Of a stretch of 64,000 nt of DNA, positions 28,801-43,800 are shown one piece after another. Each line of letters starts with the position of its first letter. Position 1 is the first letter of the stretch. The position numbers and the translations under genes were made by a program. The stretch spans positions 1 to 64,000 of the forward strand of contig JAVBWI010000004.1 of assembly GCA_036677445.1 (NCBI GenBank), in the 5' to 3' direction. The notes beneath the pieces were generated by a model. It saw nothing but the letters and a program-made list of their open reading frames with translations, did not search any database and was not told where the DNA came from. Origin of the DNA: JAVBWI01 sp036677445 (lineage in GTDB: Bacteria; Bacillota; Clostridia; Christensenellales; CAG-138).

Positions 28801-31800
28801 GATCGTTGCATACGCCTTGGTGTTGGAGCCTGCGGCAGCGGTATAGGAGATGGAATAACTCAGTATGTTTTGCTTATTGATATAAGCGCCGATGGTCGTC
28901 AGCTTGCCGACAATACGGGTCTTCGCCGTACCGCCGTCGTTGATAGTAACCTTTACGGTCTCACGCACGGTGATGGTGGTGTCGCTGCGGTTGCTGCCCG
29001 CAAGTTCTACCGCTTTGCGATACGCGTAGGCGAACACATCGCTGTAGCTTTCCGCCATGATCTTGAGTTCGCCATAGACCGCTTCGATAGTAGAGCCGCT
29101 GCCAACCGTTGTCTTTGTATCCGATATCAGCGTAGCCTCCGCTTTGGGTCCGCCGCCGGACGCCCATGCGGAGCCGGTAAAGCCAGTGGCGCTGGAGTCG
29201 ATATCCGCAGTATCCGCCTTGGCGAGCATCGTAATATTACCGACTGCCGATACAATCGTCGCGCCGTCGCCTATATTCACATAGGTGTTGCGATACAGCG
29301 TGTTGTAGGCATACATGGTGGACGCCGCGCCCAAACCGTAGGCATCGCTTGCGATGACGGCGTTCATTATGGAAGAGATTGTGGACTGCACGGTGATGTT
29401 CCACTGCGCGTTCAGCTTGGCGCTGCCGCCCACGGCTGCGGTCGCAGTCTGGTTATTCACAATATTTCGCGCATAGGATGTGCTCTTATTGAGAATGCCG
29501 CCGTTGACGATGGAAGCATCCGCGCTGGCCCTAACAGTGTCATTCGCAAGCACATCAATATGCTCGTACGAGGTTGCCTCACCGTCAATATAGGCGCTTG
29601 TCATTACCTTACTTACGATCGTCTTGATATCGTATTCGCCCAGGTTTACGGCGCCTATGCTGACGCCCTTTGCAGAAGAGGCGGTGACCTCCAGGATGGA
29701 GTCGGCTTTTACGGTGATGCCCCTGAAGCTGTCGGTTTGAACGCCTGTTGCGGTCACTTTTGCGCCCGTGCCGATATAAGCTTGGGTGATCTTCCCGCTG
29801 CCGTTGCCCGCATATACGGTCACTTCAACGCTGTTTCCGTTGGCGAGCGAAACGGAAACCCTGGGCGGATTGCCTTTGCCTGTCGCTTTGGAAGTACCGC
29901 TTGAGAACACATCCACCTGTTTGGCGCTGACGACCGCGGTGCCGTCGATAAATGCTTTTACAACGTCATTGACGTCTGTGTACACGATCACGGCGCCAAA
30001 CGAAGCCACGCTGATCGTCAGTGTGGGTGAAAGCGATTCGGAAAGGACCGTCGTATTGCCCGTTGCGCTGACGGCCACCTTGCCTCTTTCAGCCGTTACC
30101 GAAGCATCGCGGATATATGCGCTGTTCGTGATCTGCGCCTTTGCGCTGACCGTCGATACGCCGCCGCTTATGAGCGAAACACCCGCGCCGCCCGCGTTGC
30201 TGCCGGTCTGTGCGTTTGCAGTCGCTGTGAATATGGAGTCTACCGTTATGCTGCCATTGTTGGAAGTAACGCTGCCGCTGCCGCTGATATAGGCGTTTTG
30301 TATTGCCGAAAGCAGCGCGGTCGCCTGATTGATGGCAATCGAGACGCCGCTGATGGCCACTTCCGCAGGGATGATCTTTGTGATGGAACTGCCGCTGCCG
30401 TTTACCTTCACGCTGACACTGTTTCCGGATACGACGGAACCGCTGCCCGTGATGTATGCGTCTGCCGCAACGGCGAGATCCGCATCCGCCTTGTTCACCG
30501 CGACTTCGGCAAGCGAAAAGTTGAAGCCGCCCGACGGTTGCGTGGAAACCGCATAAGCGTTTGCCGTATAGTTGTTTTCAATGGTAAGCGAACCGGCATT
30601 TGCATTGAACGCGCCAGTGCTCATGTACGCCTTGAAATTACCCTTTGCATCCGCTTTCATTACCAGCACGCCAACACCAATCAACGATACGCTGACGTCG
30701 CTGTTGATGACGTCAGCCTTTGCGCAGGACGTGCTGACAGCCTTGATGATTAGCGCGCCGGTTACATCAAAGCCCGCGTTTTCAGTATAAGCGTGGTTGG
30801 TAACATTTGCGGTGGCGGTTGCCTTATTGACTTCACCCGCGAGCAGCGAGAGGCTTCCGCCGCCGTTGCCGCCGATGACGGCGGTCGCGCCGACGGTCTT
30901 TGCCTCGTTGAATTTAGCAATGACGCTTGCTGCGCTCGCGGTAACCTGCATGCCCTTGATAAAGGCATACTGCTTTGCCTGCAGCGTCGCAGTAATCACA
31001 TTGGCGCCAACACTGACCACGCCAACGCTCAATATCGGCTGCTCGGAACCCGCCACAGCATAAGCCTCGCCGGTCAGGAGCACATCCACCGCGCCCGTCG
31101 TACCGATACTGCCGCTGCCGGAGATGCCCGCATTGGCAATCGTACCCACATCCGCTTTCGCGATGTTGACCTTGATATCGAGGCCAGCTATGGATGCGCC
31201 GCCGTTGGGCTGCATCGCCACGGCATTTGCGTTGGCATAATAGTTGTTCTGAATGTTAAGGGATGCTGCCGTGATGCTGCCACTATCCACCGTCGCTTCA
31301 AATGTGCCGTTGGCGTAGGCAATGAGAACGGTCACGCCGATACCGACGTAATTCAACGAAACCGTATCCTTCAGCACATTCGCCTTTGCGATGGAAGTGC
31401 TGTCCGCACGAACAATCAACGCGCCGGTGAGTGTGATGGCCGCGCCGCTGACGTATGCCTTGTTCTCGGTATTCGCAGTCGCGGTCGCGGCGTCCGCCGT
31501 GGCGGTATACAGCGATATGCTGCCGCTGCCGCCGTTACCGCCCAGGTAAGCGACCGCGCCCACGTCCGTTTTGCCTTTGTTGAACTCCGCGATTACGCTG
31601 ACATCCTTCGCAGTAATCTGTATGCCCGTAATGTATGCATGCTGCACCGCCTGCAGCGTTGCTATAACGACGTTGGCGGCTACGCTTACCGCGCTGACGC
31701 TCAAAATGGGCTTTTCATTGCCCGCCGTGGCGTAAGCCTCGCCGGTCAGGAGTACCGTAATGTTACCCGAACCCGCATTTATGCTGCCGCTGCCCGATAT

Positions 31801-34800
31801 GCCCGCATTAGCGATCACGCCGACATCCGCAATCGCGGTGTTGACCTTGATATCGAGGCCCGCTACGGATACGCCGCCGTTGGGCTGCATTGCCACGGCG
31901 TTGGCGTTCGCATAGTAGTTGTTCTGAATGTTGACGGAAGCCGCCGTAATGCTGCCGCCATCCACCGTCGCTTCAAACGTGCCGTTGGCATGCGCTGTCA
32001 GCACCGTTACGCCGATACCGACAACGCTTAACGAAACCGTATCTTTCAGTATATTGGCCTTTGCGATGGAAGTGCTGTCCGCGCGTACGGTCAATGCGCC
32101 GGTGAGCGTGATGGTAGCGCCGCTAAGGTACGCCCTGTTCTGCGTATTCGCTGTGGCGATTGCCGTATCGGCCTTGGCGCTGGCCAGCGATACGCTTGCG
32201 CTGCCGCCGTTACCGCCCAGGTAGGCAACCGCGCCCAAATCTGTTCTGCCCTTGTTGAACTCCGCAATCACGCTGACGCTGTTTGCCGTGATATTGCTTA
32301 CATCTTTGATGTATGCGCTTTGTGTTGCACTTAAAGTTGCCGCCGCTGAGTTTGCAGCCACCTTGACTGCGCTGGCCGAAAGTATAGGCGTCTTGATGGT
32401 TGCCATCGCAGTTGCGATGCCGACGGTAGTTACGCGGATATCCCTGGCGATGATTGCTCCGGTGCCGCCAATACCCGCGTTCGCTAGGGTATTCACCTTT
32501 GCGATCGCGGTATTGACCCCAACCGAGTAATAGCTTACATCAATGCCGCCGCAGGCCGGCGTAATTACCGCGTCCGCATCCGCGGTATACGTGGTGCTGA
32601 TTATGATGTCCTTGCGGTTGCCTGCGCCGTCGCGCGCGGTGATACCGCCGTTGCTGATGAGCAATGCCTCGAATGTGCCTTCGGCATAGGCGTAACCCAC
32701 CATGACGCCCACACTCGCATAAGCGATACTCAGGTTATCAATATTAACGCTGGCGACGGACCGGCCGTTGCTCGTTACGGTGATCCCCTGCGAAGCGGTA
32801 AGCGCTGCCGCATCCACCAGCGCGCGGCCGGTGGCGTTTGCGGTAGCCGTCGCTACGTTTGCGGTAACGGCTACCAATGCCGCCGCCGCGGAGAATATGT
32901 ATGCCTGCGCCATGGCGGTGAACGTCCAGTGCTTATTGTCCGCGCTCGGCGTGGAACCGCCTATGTCAAATATGAGATCGAAAACGCCGTATTCGCTGAA
33001 ATTCACATTTTGATCCGACCGGACGCTTAACAAGCCCAGCGTATACATGGCCATACCCGTCAGCTTGGCTTCCTGGACGCTGGAAAGCAGTGCCGTGGAA
33101 GAGGACACGTTGGCCGAAACGCCGCCGACGCAGGCCCCCGCAATGATGGCGTAAGCACGCGTGTTGCCGTTGGCGTAAATGGTCAATGTACCGGTTACAG
33201 TCAGGCCGCCAATCCCGCCCGAAAGATCGCCCATGACCTGCGCAATGTTCTCCGCGCTGTTGATGGCGATGGCGAAGTTCAGCGCAACCGCAACGCTGCC
33301 TGCAGCACCCGTGATTGCAGAAGTAAGTGCCTGCGAGTCGTAGGGGCACGCCGCCCTACCGGCCTGCACGGCAATGCTGCCTGCCGTAACACTAACGCCG
33401 GTGACATCGATGATGGCCCTGTTATCGCTCTTAATTTGGGAAAGCGCCACGGTTGCGCCAACGCCCACCATGCCCGCGACCAGCGAAGCGACAATAACGG
33501 TGGTATCGCCATCCATCAACGCGATCACCGCGATGCTGTTTGCCTGTACGTTTGCCCTGTTGATCGCGGCGTAGCCAATGACCCGGTTGAAGCCGAGCGC
33601 CACAGCGCCATTTACCGCAACGCTGCTGCCCGCCGCAACGCCAAGTCCGACCACCTTTACATCGCCGTCGATATCGTTCTGTACTTCTACACTGTTTGCG
33701 TGAACAAATCCGTTTGACCCGGCAGAACCGGGGTGCGCATCCACTCCATCCGGAGTACCGCCAATGTAAGTAAGCGAGACCGGCCTGTTAATGGCAATGG
33801 ACACCGTTACGCCCACAGCCACACCGCCAAACGCCACGCTGATAATGACGGCCTGCGCCTCTGCCGTGAAGTCCGTATTCACATGGATCGCCGCAAGCGG
33901 CGCGTTGATGGTAACGCCCCGACCTATAAAGGTATCGATACGGGTACGGTTGATGGCCAGCGCCATACCGGCGTTGACCGCCACACCGCCGCCGCCAAAA
34001 GCGGAGGCTACGGCAAGCGCGTTGGTATTGCCGGCAGACCGGACCGTGATGGAACCGGTTACGCCGCTCAGAGACGCCGTGCCGCTGATGGAGGCTTCCA
34101 CCGTACCCTCGTAGTAGACCACAGAAATGGAACCGTTGACGGATACCGCACCGCCGCCCGCCGAAAGTGTGATCGCAAGCGCCTGACCGAAATTCGTGCC
34201 GGCCAGCACGCTGACGGAGGCTGCTTTGATTACATCCCCTGCCAGTATGGCGTGCGCCTCGGTATTGACATACAACGCCGCAACTGCCACGCTTACGCCC
34301 ACGATTCCACCGCTGCCGGTGACGGAGATTACGCGGATTGTGGAAGTCGTACTATCGGATGCGTCCGCTTTGATTTTATCGTTGATTTCATCCGTTCCGT
34401 CGCCGATGGACGGGATGCTCAGCTCGTTCGCGCCCGCTGTCGCCTGCACGGTAACGGCACCTCCGGCAGAAAGCGTTGCGCCGCTTTCCACCACCGCCTG
34501 CACATTGGAGAAGAGTACCGCAACCGCAATGCCTACGCCCACGCCGGCATAACCGCCAACGGCCAGAGTACCCGCGATCAGGTCCGCATTGAGGTTGTCG
34601 CCGGCCAATACATTGATGTCGCCGGTCTGTGCCGTCAGTGCGGAACCGCTGCGCACGATGGCGGAGGTAGTATCCGTAAGGGCATAGCCGTTGATGACGG
34701 GGCCCTGAACCTTGTCGTGCGAAGCGCCCGCCGTCTCGTCGTAGAGATCATCGTTCATTCCGCTTTCGCTGGTGGAAGAGCCGGAGGTATCCTGCCCGTA

Positions 34801-37800
34801 TCCGTTTCCGTCCACGCCCTGCTCATCGGCGTACTGGCCGTCGCCCGCAAGCAGATCGTCCAGGCTTTCTTCCGGCTTGCATGAAAGCGCCGCGCTGTTG
34901 GCGGCGGCAAAGGCGCCGTCCATTTGCGTTTGCGGATCCATGGCGGAATAATCGCCTTTGCTTACATAAATGCCGTCATGCGCGTCCTGGCTGAGCTTAC
35001 TGCCCGCCACCACCACGGCAATGGTACCCGAAACGCCCACGATTCCGCCGCCGCCTGCGGTGAATACATACGCATTCGCGCGGCGGTCCGAGGAGGCCGC
35101 AATGTGAATATTCCGCGCGGCAACGATGGTGTTGCCTATGCCGATTTCGGCGGTAACCGTATTGAAGAACACCGCCGCCAGCGCGCTTACGCCCACGCCC
35201 ACAACGCCGCTGACCGCTATTGTTCCTACGATGGCAAGCAGGTCGTAATCATCCGCGGCAAGCACGCTTACGTCGTAACCGGTGATACCCGCATTTCTCT
35301 CTGTATAAGCCTTGGTGACGATTTTGGAAACGACCACATCCAGCGTGCCGCCGACCGAAACCGTGCCGCTGCCGCTTGCGCCCGCGGCATCCGCGGTAAC
35401 AAATTCTTTGGAGGAGGCCTGCACCGTAACGCTGCCTTTTGCATTATGGTCAAAATCCGCTCTCAATACTGCATTTTGTTTGATATAGGCAAGCGTTTCA
35501 TTATAGAAATACGTCACAACCGCTACGGCCGTCACGCCGACAGTGCCGCCTATGCCCGCAGTCGCGGCGACATTTACGAGCAGGCTGTCGGTGCTCGCAG
35601 CAACGGCGATATCGCCGTTTGCAGTCACCGTGCCGCCCAGCGCGGCGGTGACGCGGTTCTGGAATACCAACGCATTGGCACCGCCCGCAACGCCCACCGT
35701 GCCCGCGCCGCCAAGGGCGACAGCCAGCAGGTACAGGTCGTCGTAAGCGGAAGCGTTCACCGCAACGTTTCCATCCGCGTGCATGACAGCACCCGTGCCC
35801 ACATCCGCGGTCACAGTTTTGTTGAATACCAATACGACAATGGTCCCGCCTACACCGACCGATCCGCTTACGGATAACGAGCCGGCGAGGTTTAATATAA
35901 ATGAGTCATCTTCCGCCTGTACCAGCACATCGCTTGTGGTGGTAACGGTTGTGCCGCCTTCCCCCTCGGCAACGGTATAGGTAGCGCTTGCACCCCTGGC
36001 CTCAATCTGCGCATGGTTGGCGATTTTCGCCTGAACTGTGTTTTGCGCAACGAGCGTATTGACAACGCCGGTAACCGCAGTGGAGCCGGAGCCTGCCGCC
36101 GCTATGGAAATGAGCAGAATATCCTCGGAGGCAGTGGCGCTTATGATGACGCCCCTGCGCCGCGCCGCGCGGTTGGGCAGGGTGATGCCCGCCGCGCCGG
36201 GGTTGGAAGCGTTATACATACCGTTTGCAAAGAGCTTGGCGCTCTCCCCTATGAGCGCATATACGTGATTAATCAGCACGGCGGTGGAAAGCGTCGCGCC
36301 GACGGCCGTGGTGCCGGAACCTGCAAGGCCGCCCGCCACCGCGTACAGGTGGGAGTCAATATCCGCAATTACGCCAATGGAATCGCCCGCCCTAAGCTCC
36401 GCGTTATTCCCAACGCCAGCGGTTATGGTGCTGTCCGAGACGATTACGGGTATGGTGCCGGTGATGGCGTTGGTGCCCGAAGCGCCAGCCGCCAGCGTGA
36501 TATAAAGCGTCCAGTCTCTGCCGAGCGCCTGCACGAGTACGTTGCCGTTATCAGCCGTCAGTATGGCGCCGCTTCCGACTGCCGCCTCCACCGTACGGCG
36601 GAACACGCCGACGCTGACCGTCGCGCCGATCGCGTTGGTGCTCGCGCCGGAAAGCGACGCGGCGATTACCAACATCCATGCATCACCGTTTGAAAGCACA
36701 TTGACATCCTTGTATGCGTGAATCACCGCGCCCTCGCCCACCAGCGCCTGCGTCACGGAGCGGGCGATGAGTACGCTTAGCGCGCCTGCGACGGCGGTAC
36801 CGTTGCTCGCAGAAGCGGAAGCCAGAACGCTGACCAGTTTTTCCTTTGTATAGGCGCGAACCGTGACAGAACCGTTGCTGCTTGTGATTTCAACCAGCTT
36901 ACCGACGCTTGCCGTGGCCGCGTTGCTGGTGATGATGATGGCAAACGTGCCGCCTGCCGCCGCGCTGCCTGTGCTGCCCGCCGCGGAAAGGGACACAAGC
37001 AGCAGGAAGGAGTCGGTATCGGCGCTGATCTCCACATCGCCGGTCGCGGAAATGCTGGCGTTTTCGCCCACATACGAATTGACCCTGCTGTTCTGTACGA
37101 TGCAGTCGATTGCGCCGCCTAATGCGGTGCCGCTTCCGGCGCTGAGCGTGGCCGCAATGGTGATGACCATAAAGTCCGCTTTCGCGGAAGCATTCTGTTT
37201 GTAGCTGCCGCCGACGATGATAACGGCGTCTTTTCCAACGCCCGCCGTCACAGCGTCGTCGTTTGCGAGCGCGCCCACGGTCAGCCCTGCGCCGACCTTG
37301 GAGCCGCTGGCGCTGAGCGCGCCCGCGATGACGCGAGCGGTGGTATCCGAAGCCGCGTTGACTTCCATGCCGCCAGTCAGGGCGATGACGGCGTTCTCGC
37401 CGATGAGCGCCTCGGTGATATTGAAGAAGAAAAGCATCGCAAAGGCGCCCGCCACGGAAGCCGTGCCGCTGCCGCCGCTTATCGCGCCCGCAATAGATTC
37501 TGCATAATAATTGGTCGAGGAAAGGAAGTTAAGTAAGTCGACCATATCCAGCACTTTATCTGTGCTGATATTGATGTCGATCGTATACGCTTGTGTGTCT
37601 TCCTGCTTCTTGAAGTCGATGAGGCCCTTCTCGCTGTCCGGCACATCCGTACCGGTTGAGTCGGTAAGGAGGTTGTCAAGGCCGAACGCGCTTTCGTAAT
37701 CCGAGAAATCCACGCGGCGTTTTTGTGCGTTCACCGTAAGGGAGCCTGCGGTGATGTGTGCGCCGCTGCCGACAAGCGCCTGCACGACATTGTGCGCATA

Positions 37801-40800
37801 CACCAGCGCGAAGGATGCGCCCACGCCTACTTTTGCACCGGTGGAAATGCTGATGCCGCCTGCGCGTACCGCAAGCTTGCTCTTATCAAACGCGGTAATC
37901 GTGATGTCGCCGCCCTTGATGACCGCATTGGCGAGTATTACGGATATTGTATTGGCCTTCGAAACGATGATGGCGACCGCGCCGCCGATGGCAGCGTTAC
38001 CCGACCCGGAAACTGCGCCCGCAAGCGCCTGCGCACCGAGGTAACCCTTGTATTCGCCATCCATGTTCTGGGTCAGTTCTGCTTCGACGGATATGCCGCC
38101 GTCGTTACCAGCCGTACCCGTATCTCCTGTTGCCGTAACGGTACCGCCAACCGTCGCCGCAGCCTGGTTGCAGTTGACGGAAACCGCTACGCCCATAGCT
38201 ATGGATGTGCTGCTTTGCGCCAGGCTCATGGCGATGCCGGTGCCCAGCGAACGGAAGTTGCCGTCGTTATCCGCCAGCACCGCGATATTTCTGGCCGTAA
38301 GGCTGCCCAGTACGGAAGCGTTTGCGATGTGGTGCGTAATATTCAGGGCCACCGCCGCGGCAACCTGTATCTTCTGCCCCTGCGTTTGCGCGCCTTGAGA
38401 GGTGGGGATTGTGCCCGTCCCGCTGCCAGTACCCGTGCTGTTGTTCACTTCACCCTGCGCTTCGCCGGTAGCGCCGTCCGGCGTGCCGGTCGTGCTGGTA
38501 TCCTGGCTGCGCAGAGCGTTGGAGGAAAGCGGCAGGTTGTTGCTGGCTTGCGTGGTGTTGGTCGAACCCTGCTGCTCCGTGCTGTTGTTGTTATTCAGTT
38601 CGTTATTGATCTTCCCGGCAGTCTGATTATTGTTGTTGGATGTGCCGGTATCTTCATTCGTATAGTTGCCGTTTAATATATCGTCCGCCGTTTTTTCAGC
38701 GCCGTCCACGCCTTTTCGGAACTTGGAGAGATACCGTTCCAGATCCGCGCCCATGGCCGTTGCAATCGCGTTGCTGTCATCTTCATTATAGGTATACGCA
38801 ACGACCTTTGCTGTTCCGTTGATATGGCCTGTGCCAAGGAACTGCGCCAGCACATTGGAGTAGGCGATGTTGATTGCCACCGCCGCGCCCACGGAGGTGG
38901 AGTTTCCCACGGCAAAACCACTCGCCTGGGTAAGCGTGCTGCCTTTTTGGTTAGAGGAAAGATGGAAGTTCACCAGCTCCGCATTGGCCGCCGCTTCCTC
39001 TTCCGTTTCATATTCCGTCTCGTTGAGGTTGATGGCATCGCTGCCGGTGGTCACGATGGAAGCACCCGCTTCCACATAGGCGCGCACCGTGTTGTAGATC
39101 AGGCCCACCGCGGCGGAAGCATCCACCGAAATATCCTTTGGCGTGCCGCTCGTCGTGCCACCCTCGCCATCGCTGTCCGCGAGGGGATCGGAGCCGGATA
39201 CAGAGATGGTCTTAAGGTCGTTTATGCCTTCCGCGCGGATGGACAGCGTGCCTGCGGTGACGCTGCAGTTCGCGCCTACGCCGGCCTCAACCGTCATATG
39301 CGCCACGTTGAGCGCAAACGCCGCACCGACGCCCACGGTCTTGCCGCTGCTGTTGGTCGGCTTTGCCGGGGTGGTGGTACCGCCCGTAGAACCGCCGGTA
39401 ACTTCTTCGAACTGCGCGCTTATAGTCACGTTGGCATCCGGCATGTAGAAGGTATAGATGTTCTGAACGGCATCCTCGATCACGACGATCTTCTTGGTAA
39501 AGTCTTCGCCGTTTACCGTGTAGGTATATTCAAGCGTATTATCCTTGAGCTTATATCCCGTGTCCGGCTTGACGGTAACCATGACCCTGTCGCCCATTTT
39601 GGCGGAGGAAGTCGCCGCTGCCGTGCTGTTGCCAGGCGTGGTCACTGTGAGTGCGCCGTTTCCGCCGGTAACGTTGGTATTCACGGTGTGCGGATTTTCC
39701 ACAAACGAGGCCGCAATGGTAATGGTCGCGCTATCCGCAAGATCATTGGGCATTGCAAAAGTATAGGCGCCGTCGGCACCGGGCATAAGCGTAATCGTTT
39801 CGCCGGTATCGCTGCGGGTAGCCGTAATGGTATTGCCAAGCTTATAGCCTTCATCCGGCGTTACGGTCAGTATAACCGTGCCGCCTGCGGCCTGACTGCC
39901 GGAGGTGGTTACGGTGCCGTTGGTCATGGAACCGACTACCAGCTTGCCGTTTGTGACCGAGTCATACTGGGTGCCCGCGCTGCTGCCGTTGCCGACATCC
40001 GAGCCTGCGCCCGCGTTCAGGTTCTGGTCCGCCGTACCGTCTGCGCCGACGGCGGAGCTGGCTGTCGTATCCTCGCTTTGCCGCGCGGTCGCATGGATGC
40101 GCATATCCCCGGAAACTACGATGGGGCAATCTGTGCCTAGCTGTACGCCCGCAACGTACGCTCTGGTGGTGCCCGCGATCACGGCAATGGCCACGCTGCC
40201 CGCGATACCCACATTGGATGCGCCCGCACCGGCGATCGACTGTGTGATGAACGCATGCGAGGGGCTGTCGTCTTCCTCCTCAATCTTGAGATTGAGCCAG
40301 CCGGAAAGCGTGTCAAGCGCCGCGGTGGTCAATGCCTTGCCCGCGTCGCTGAGAATCTGTGTAGCTTTGGTCTTAAGCGTGGCAGCCACATTCCCCTTGA
40401 GGAAGGTCATCAGCTGCGTAATGTTGACGATCTCACCGAAAAGCTCATCGGCGATAGCGGTCGCAGCATTCTCCAGTTCGCTGCCTGGAGTAAGCGTATT
40501 CGCCGGGGATGTGGTAGGTTCGGTCGGCGTGAACGCGGCGGAAACTTGCTCCTGAATTTTTGTGAGCAGCTTATTCAGAACGGCGTCTTTCACGGAGGCG
40601 AACACTTCGTTGCTGAGCGTACCCAATGTAGCAAGGCGTTCCTCTATCTTCTCTCCGATATCATTGCCTATTAAATTCTCCAGCCCGGTATCCGTTAGCA
40701 GCGTTTGTGCGGCCTGGCCTACGATATCGCCGATCAGGGAACTAAGGAATGCCGCAAGATCTTCGGTGCTGAAGAAGTTCTGAAGCCCCATCGCTTCCGC

Positions 40801-43800
40801 AACCTCGTTCACCAGTTTTCTAACGGCTTCGCGCACCAGCGCTTCAACGAGATTCAGGTCTTCCTCTTCTTCCGGCTGCGTTTCTTGGGTGGCGACGGCA
40901 GGTTCATACATCAGCGCGGTTACATCCAGCGTAACGGCGGTGATCTGTGCATCGTCGATATGGGCGATATTGTAATAGGTAACAATATTGATGGCAACGG
41001 CAACGCCCACGCCGGTCCTCGCGTTGGTCGCGCTGGCGTTTGCATAGATGGCCGCGTCGGTATCATTGCGGGATTCCACAATCACGCTGCCCGCAGCGGG
41101 TATATCGCTGCCTTCTTCGGATGTCCCTTCCCCTTCGGGCTGATAGGCTTCAACCACCGCGCTCACAATAAACGCTTCGGCGCGGTTGACAAAAATGTTC
41201 AGATTAAATGCGGCCGCGACCTGAATATTGCCTTCGCTGGTCTGCGCGGTCTGGCGGTTGGCGGTAAGTCCGCTTACGGTATTCTGGTTAACGTTTGTGC
41301 TCCCTGACCGGCGGGAAAGATTGCTCCCGCCGGCGATACTTCGGTCTGCTTGTGCGTCCGCTTCGCCTGACTCGCTTTCTTCGCCCGAGCCGGAGGCGGC
41401 CGTGGAACCTGAGCCACCCTGGCTGGTGGCGCCTTGCGAACCCGCACGGGAATTGGAGGTCAGCGAGCTCCTGCTCACGGCGCGTACGCGTACGCTCCTG
41501 GCGCGCGCATTGCGCTTGAGCATTGCGCGGGCGCTGTCGTTGAGTATCGTGATCGCGACCGAAGCGCCGACGCCTACGCTGCCGCCCGCTGCTGCGGCGT
41601 TGGCTGCGGCCTCACGCTGAACTGCATTTTCTGCAAATATATCGATATCCCCGATAGAGTCGATGCCATGATCCGACCCGCCCATGTACGCATCCACATA
41701 TATGCCGGAAATATCCAACGCCAGCACAGGCGTGATGGAAACACCACCGGCCGAACCCGCCCTCGCAAGCAACGCTTCCGTACTGCTATGCGTCGCATGG
41801 ATCGTAACGGAACCGATAGAGCCGCCCGTTACGGGGACGCCTTCTTCTGCGGTATATCCGGTAACGCCGATAATATCCGCTCCGTCATCCACGCCGGATA
41901 CGACATCCACGCCGAGTACGGAAACAGCAATGGCCGCGCCTACGCCCACTTTGGAGGCTTGCCCTGTGCTCACGGCATCGGCCGAGGTGGCGAACCGCTC
42001 CGTGGAGGATGCTTTGACGTTTACGTCGCCGCCTTCCATTAAATATACGGTCGCGCCGGAGAGAATTGCAGCGCGCGTTTTTGCGGAAGCGACGTGTATG
42101 GCGATCGCGCCGCCCATGCCGATATCGCCCTGCGAATAGCCTGCTTTGGCTGTTGCGCTCGAGAGTATTTTATCCTCTTCGCTGCCGGACGTGGCAGTGA
42201 CGGAAAGGGAACCCGCCTCGATGGTGCCGTTGGCGATGTATGCGTTGTTGGTATGCGACGTAACGGCGACCGTCACGCCTACGCCAAGCGCGAATGTGGT
42301 TTTCTTGGGCGCGGCAGCGCCGGTGCCCGGGCCGGTATAGCTGGGATCGGAAATGAACTCGGCGAGTATGGTGAATGTCGGCGTACCGGTCGCGATGGCG
42401 GGCAATGTATAATAGAAGTTACCCTGCGAATCGGCGATAACGGGTACGATAGTTTCTTTATTCGTCTCTGTACACTTAACCTTGAGTGAATTCTCTTTGA
42501 GTTTAAACCCTGCGTTGGGCGTAACCGTAAGCGTGATTTTCTCGCCGCTGTCCGCGCGGCTGGGCGCCGACACACTGCCGTTTGTCATTGTGCCGGCGGT
42601 TACGGAATAGCCCTTATCCGCAAATGTTGCGGTAATTATTATAAAATTCGCTGAAGAGTACCCTGTCGGTACAATAAAGCCGTTATCGGTTATGGTAAGA
42701 GTCTCTACCGTGACGGTCTCGCCGCTTAACGGATCGATCATGCAAACTTGCGCGGTAACCGAATTGAGTCTTTTGCCCTCCGACTCAGCCTGCGCGGTAA
42801 GTGAAACCTTTACGGTCTCGCCCGCATCCGCACGGGTATCGGAAGCGGTAAGGTAATTCTTCACCGCGTCATCGATGCGGACTTCGAACGCCTTTTCGCC
42901 GAATGTCGCAGTGATGGTCACATCCGTGCCGGGCATTATAAAGGAATACACGCCGTCTGTTTGCGTGATCGTAGTGCTGCCGCAAGTAAGCGACCTGACT
43001 GTTTCGCCTGCGCCAAGAGTAACGGTGAGCGTTACGGTATCGCCCGTTTTTGCACTAGTAGGAGCCGTTACTTTTCCTGTAAGGCCTTCGCCCAGCGTGA
43101 TTGTATGAGTATCCGCCTCAAACTGCGCGGAGATGGTGATCTTCGCATCCGCGGGCAACGCTGCCGGTATAACAAAATAGTAATTATCGCCGGAGTTTTC
43201 AAGAACCGCCTCAACGGTGGCGCCTTCGGAATTGACATAGCTGTATTTGAGCGTGCCTGCCGAAAGCTTATACCCTTGACGCGCTTCGATCTGGAAGGCC
43301 GCCTTGTTTTCAGTATTGACGGATACAAATGTGACCGTGCCGTTGACGGTAGTTGCAATGACAATAGGCTTGCCGGTGACTTGCTGCTCCTGGGTAATTA
43401 TATCGCCGGTGGTATCCGGGATCTCGCCCGGCGCGGTACCCACTTCATCCCCCGCAGAGCTGGGAATGGGTGAACCATCCGCTTCGGCAACGGACTGCGT
43501 GGTGGAAACGGCGCTGAGGTTCAGCGCGCCGCCCGCATGGACCGTACCGGTGGTGTTGATGTAAGCGTCGTTGTTGTTTTTCACAACAGATATCGCGACA
43601 GCGCCAACCACCTGAGAAGAGGAGCTGCCGCCGGTCCCCGTTCCTGCAGGCGCGGCGCCTTCCGCCACCTGCTCAAACGCCGCGGTAAGCACGACGTTGC
43701 CGGCGGGCATCGTAAGAACATATTGCCCCGCGGCGTTTGCAGCGAGCGTTTGTATGCTGGTGCGGCCATCAAGCTCTGTGGTCGCCTGCAGTGATCCGGC

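Noticed and set aside
30270..32800. CRISPR array
   Set aside because: The repeats are coding, about 675 bp long and in frame; no short direct repeats with unique spacers occur in the window.
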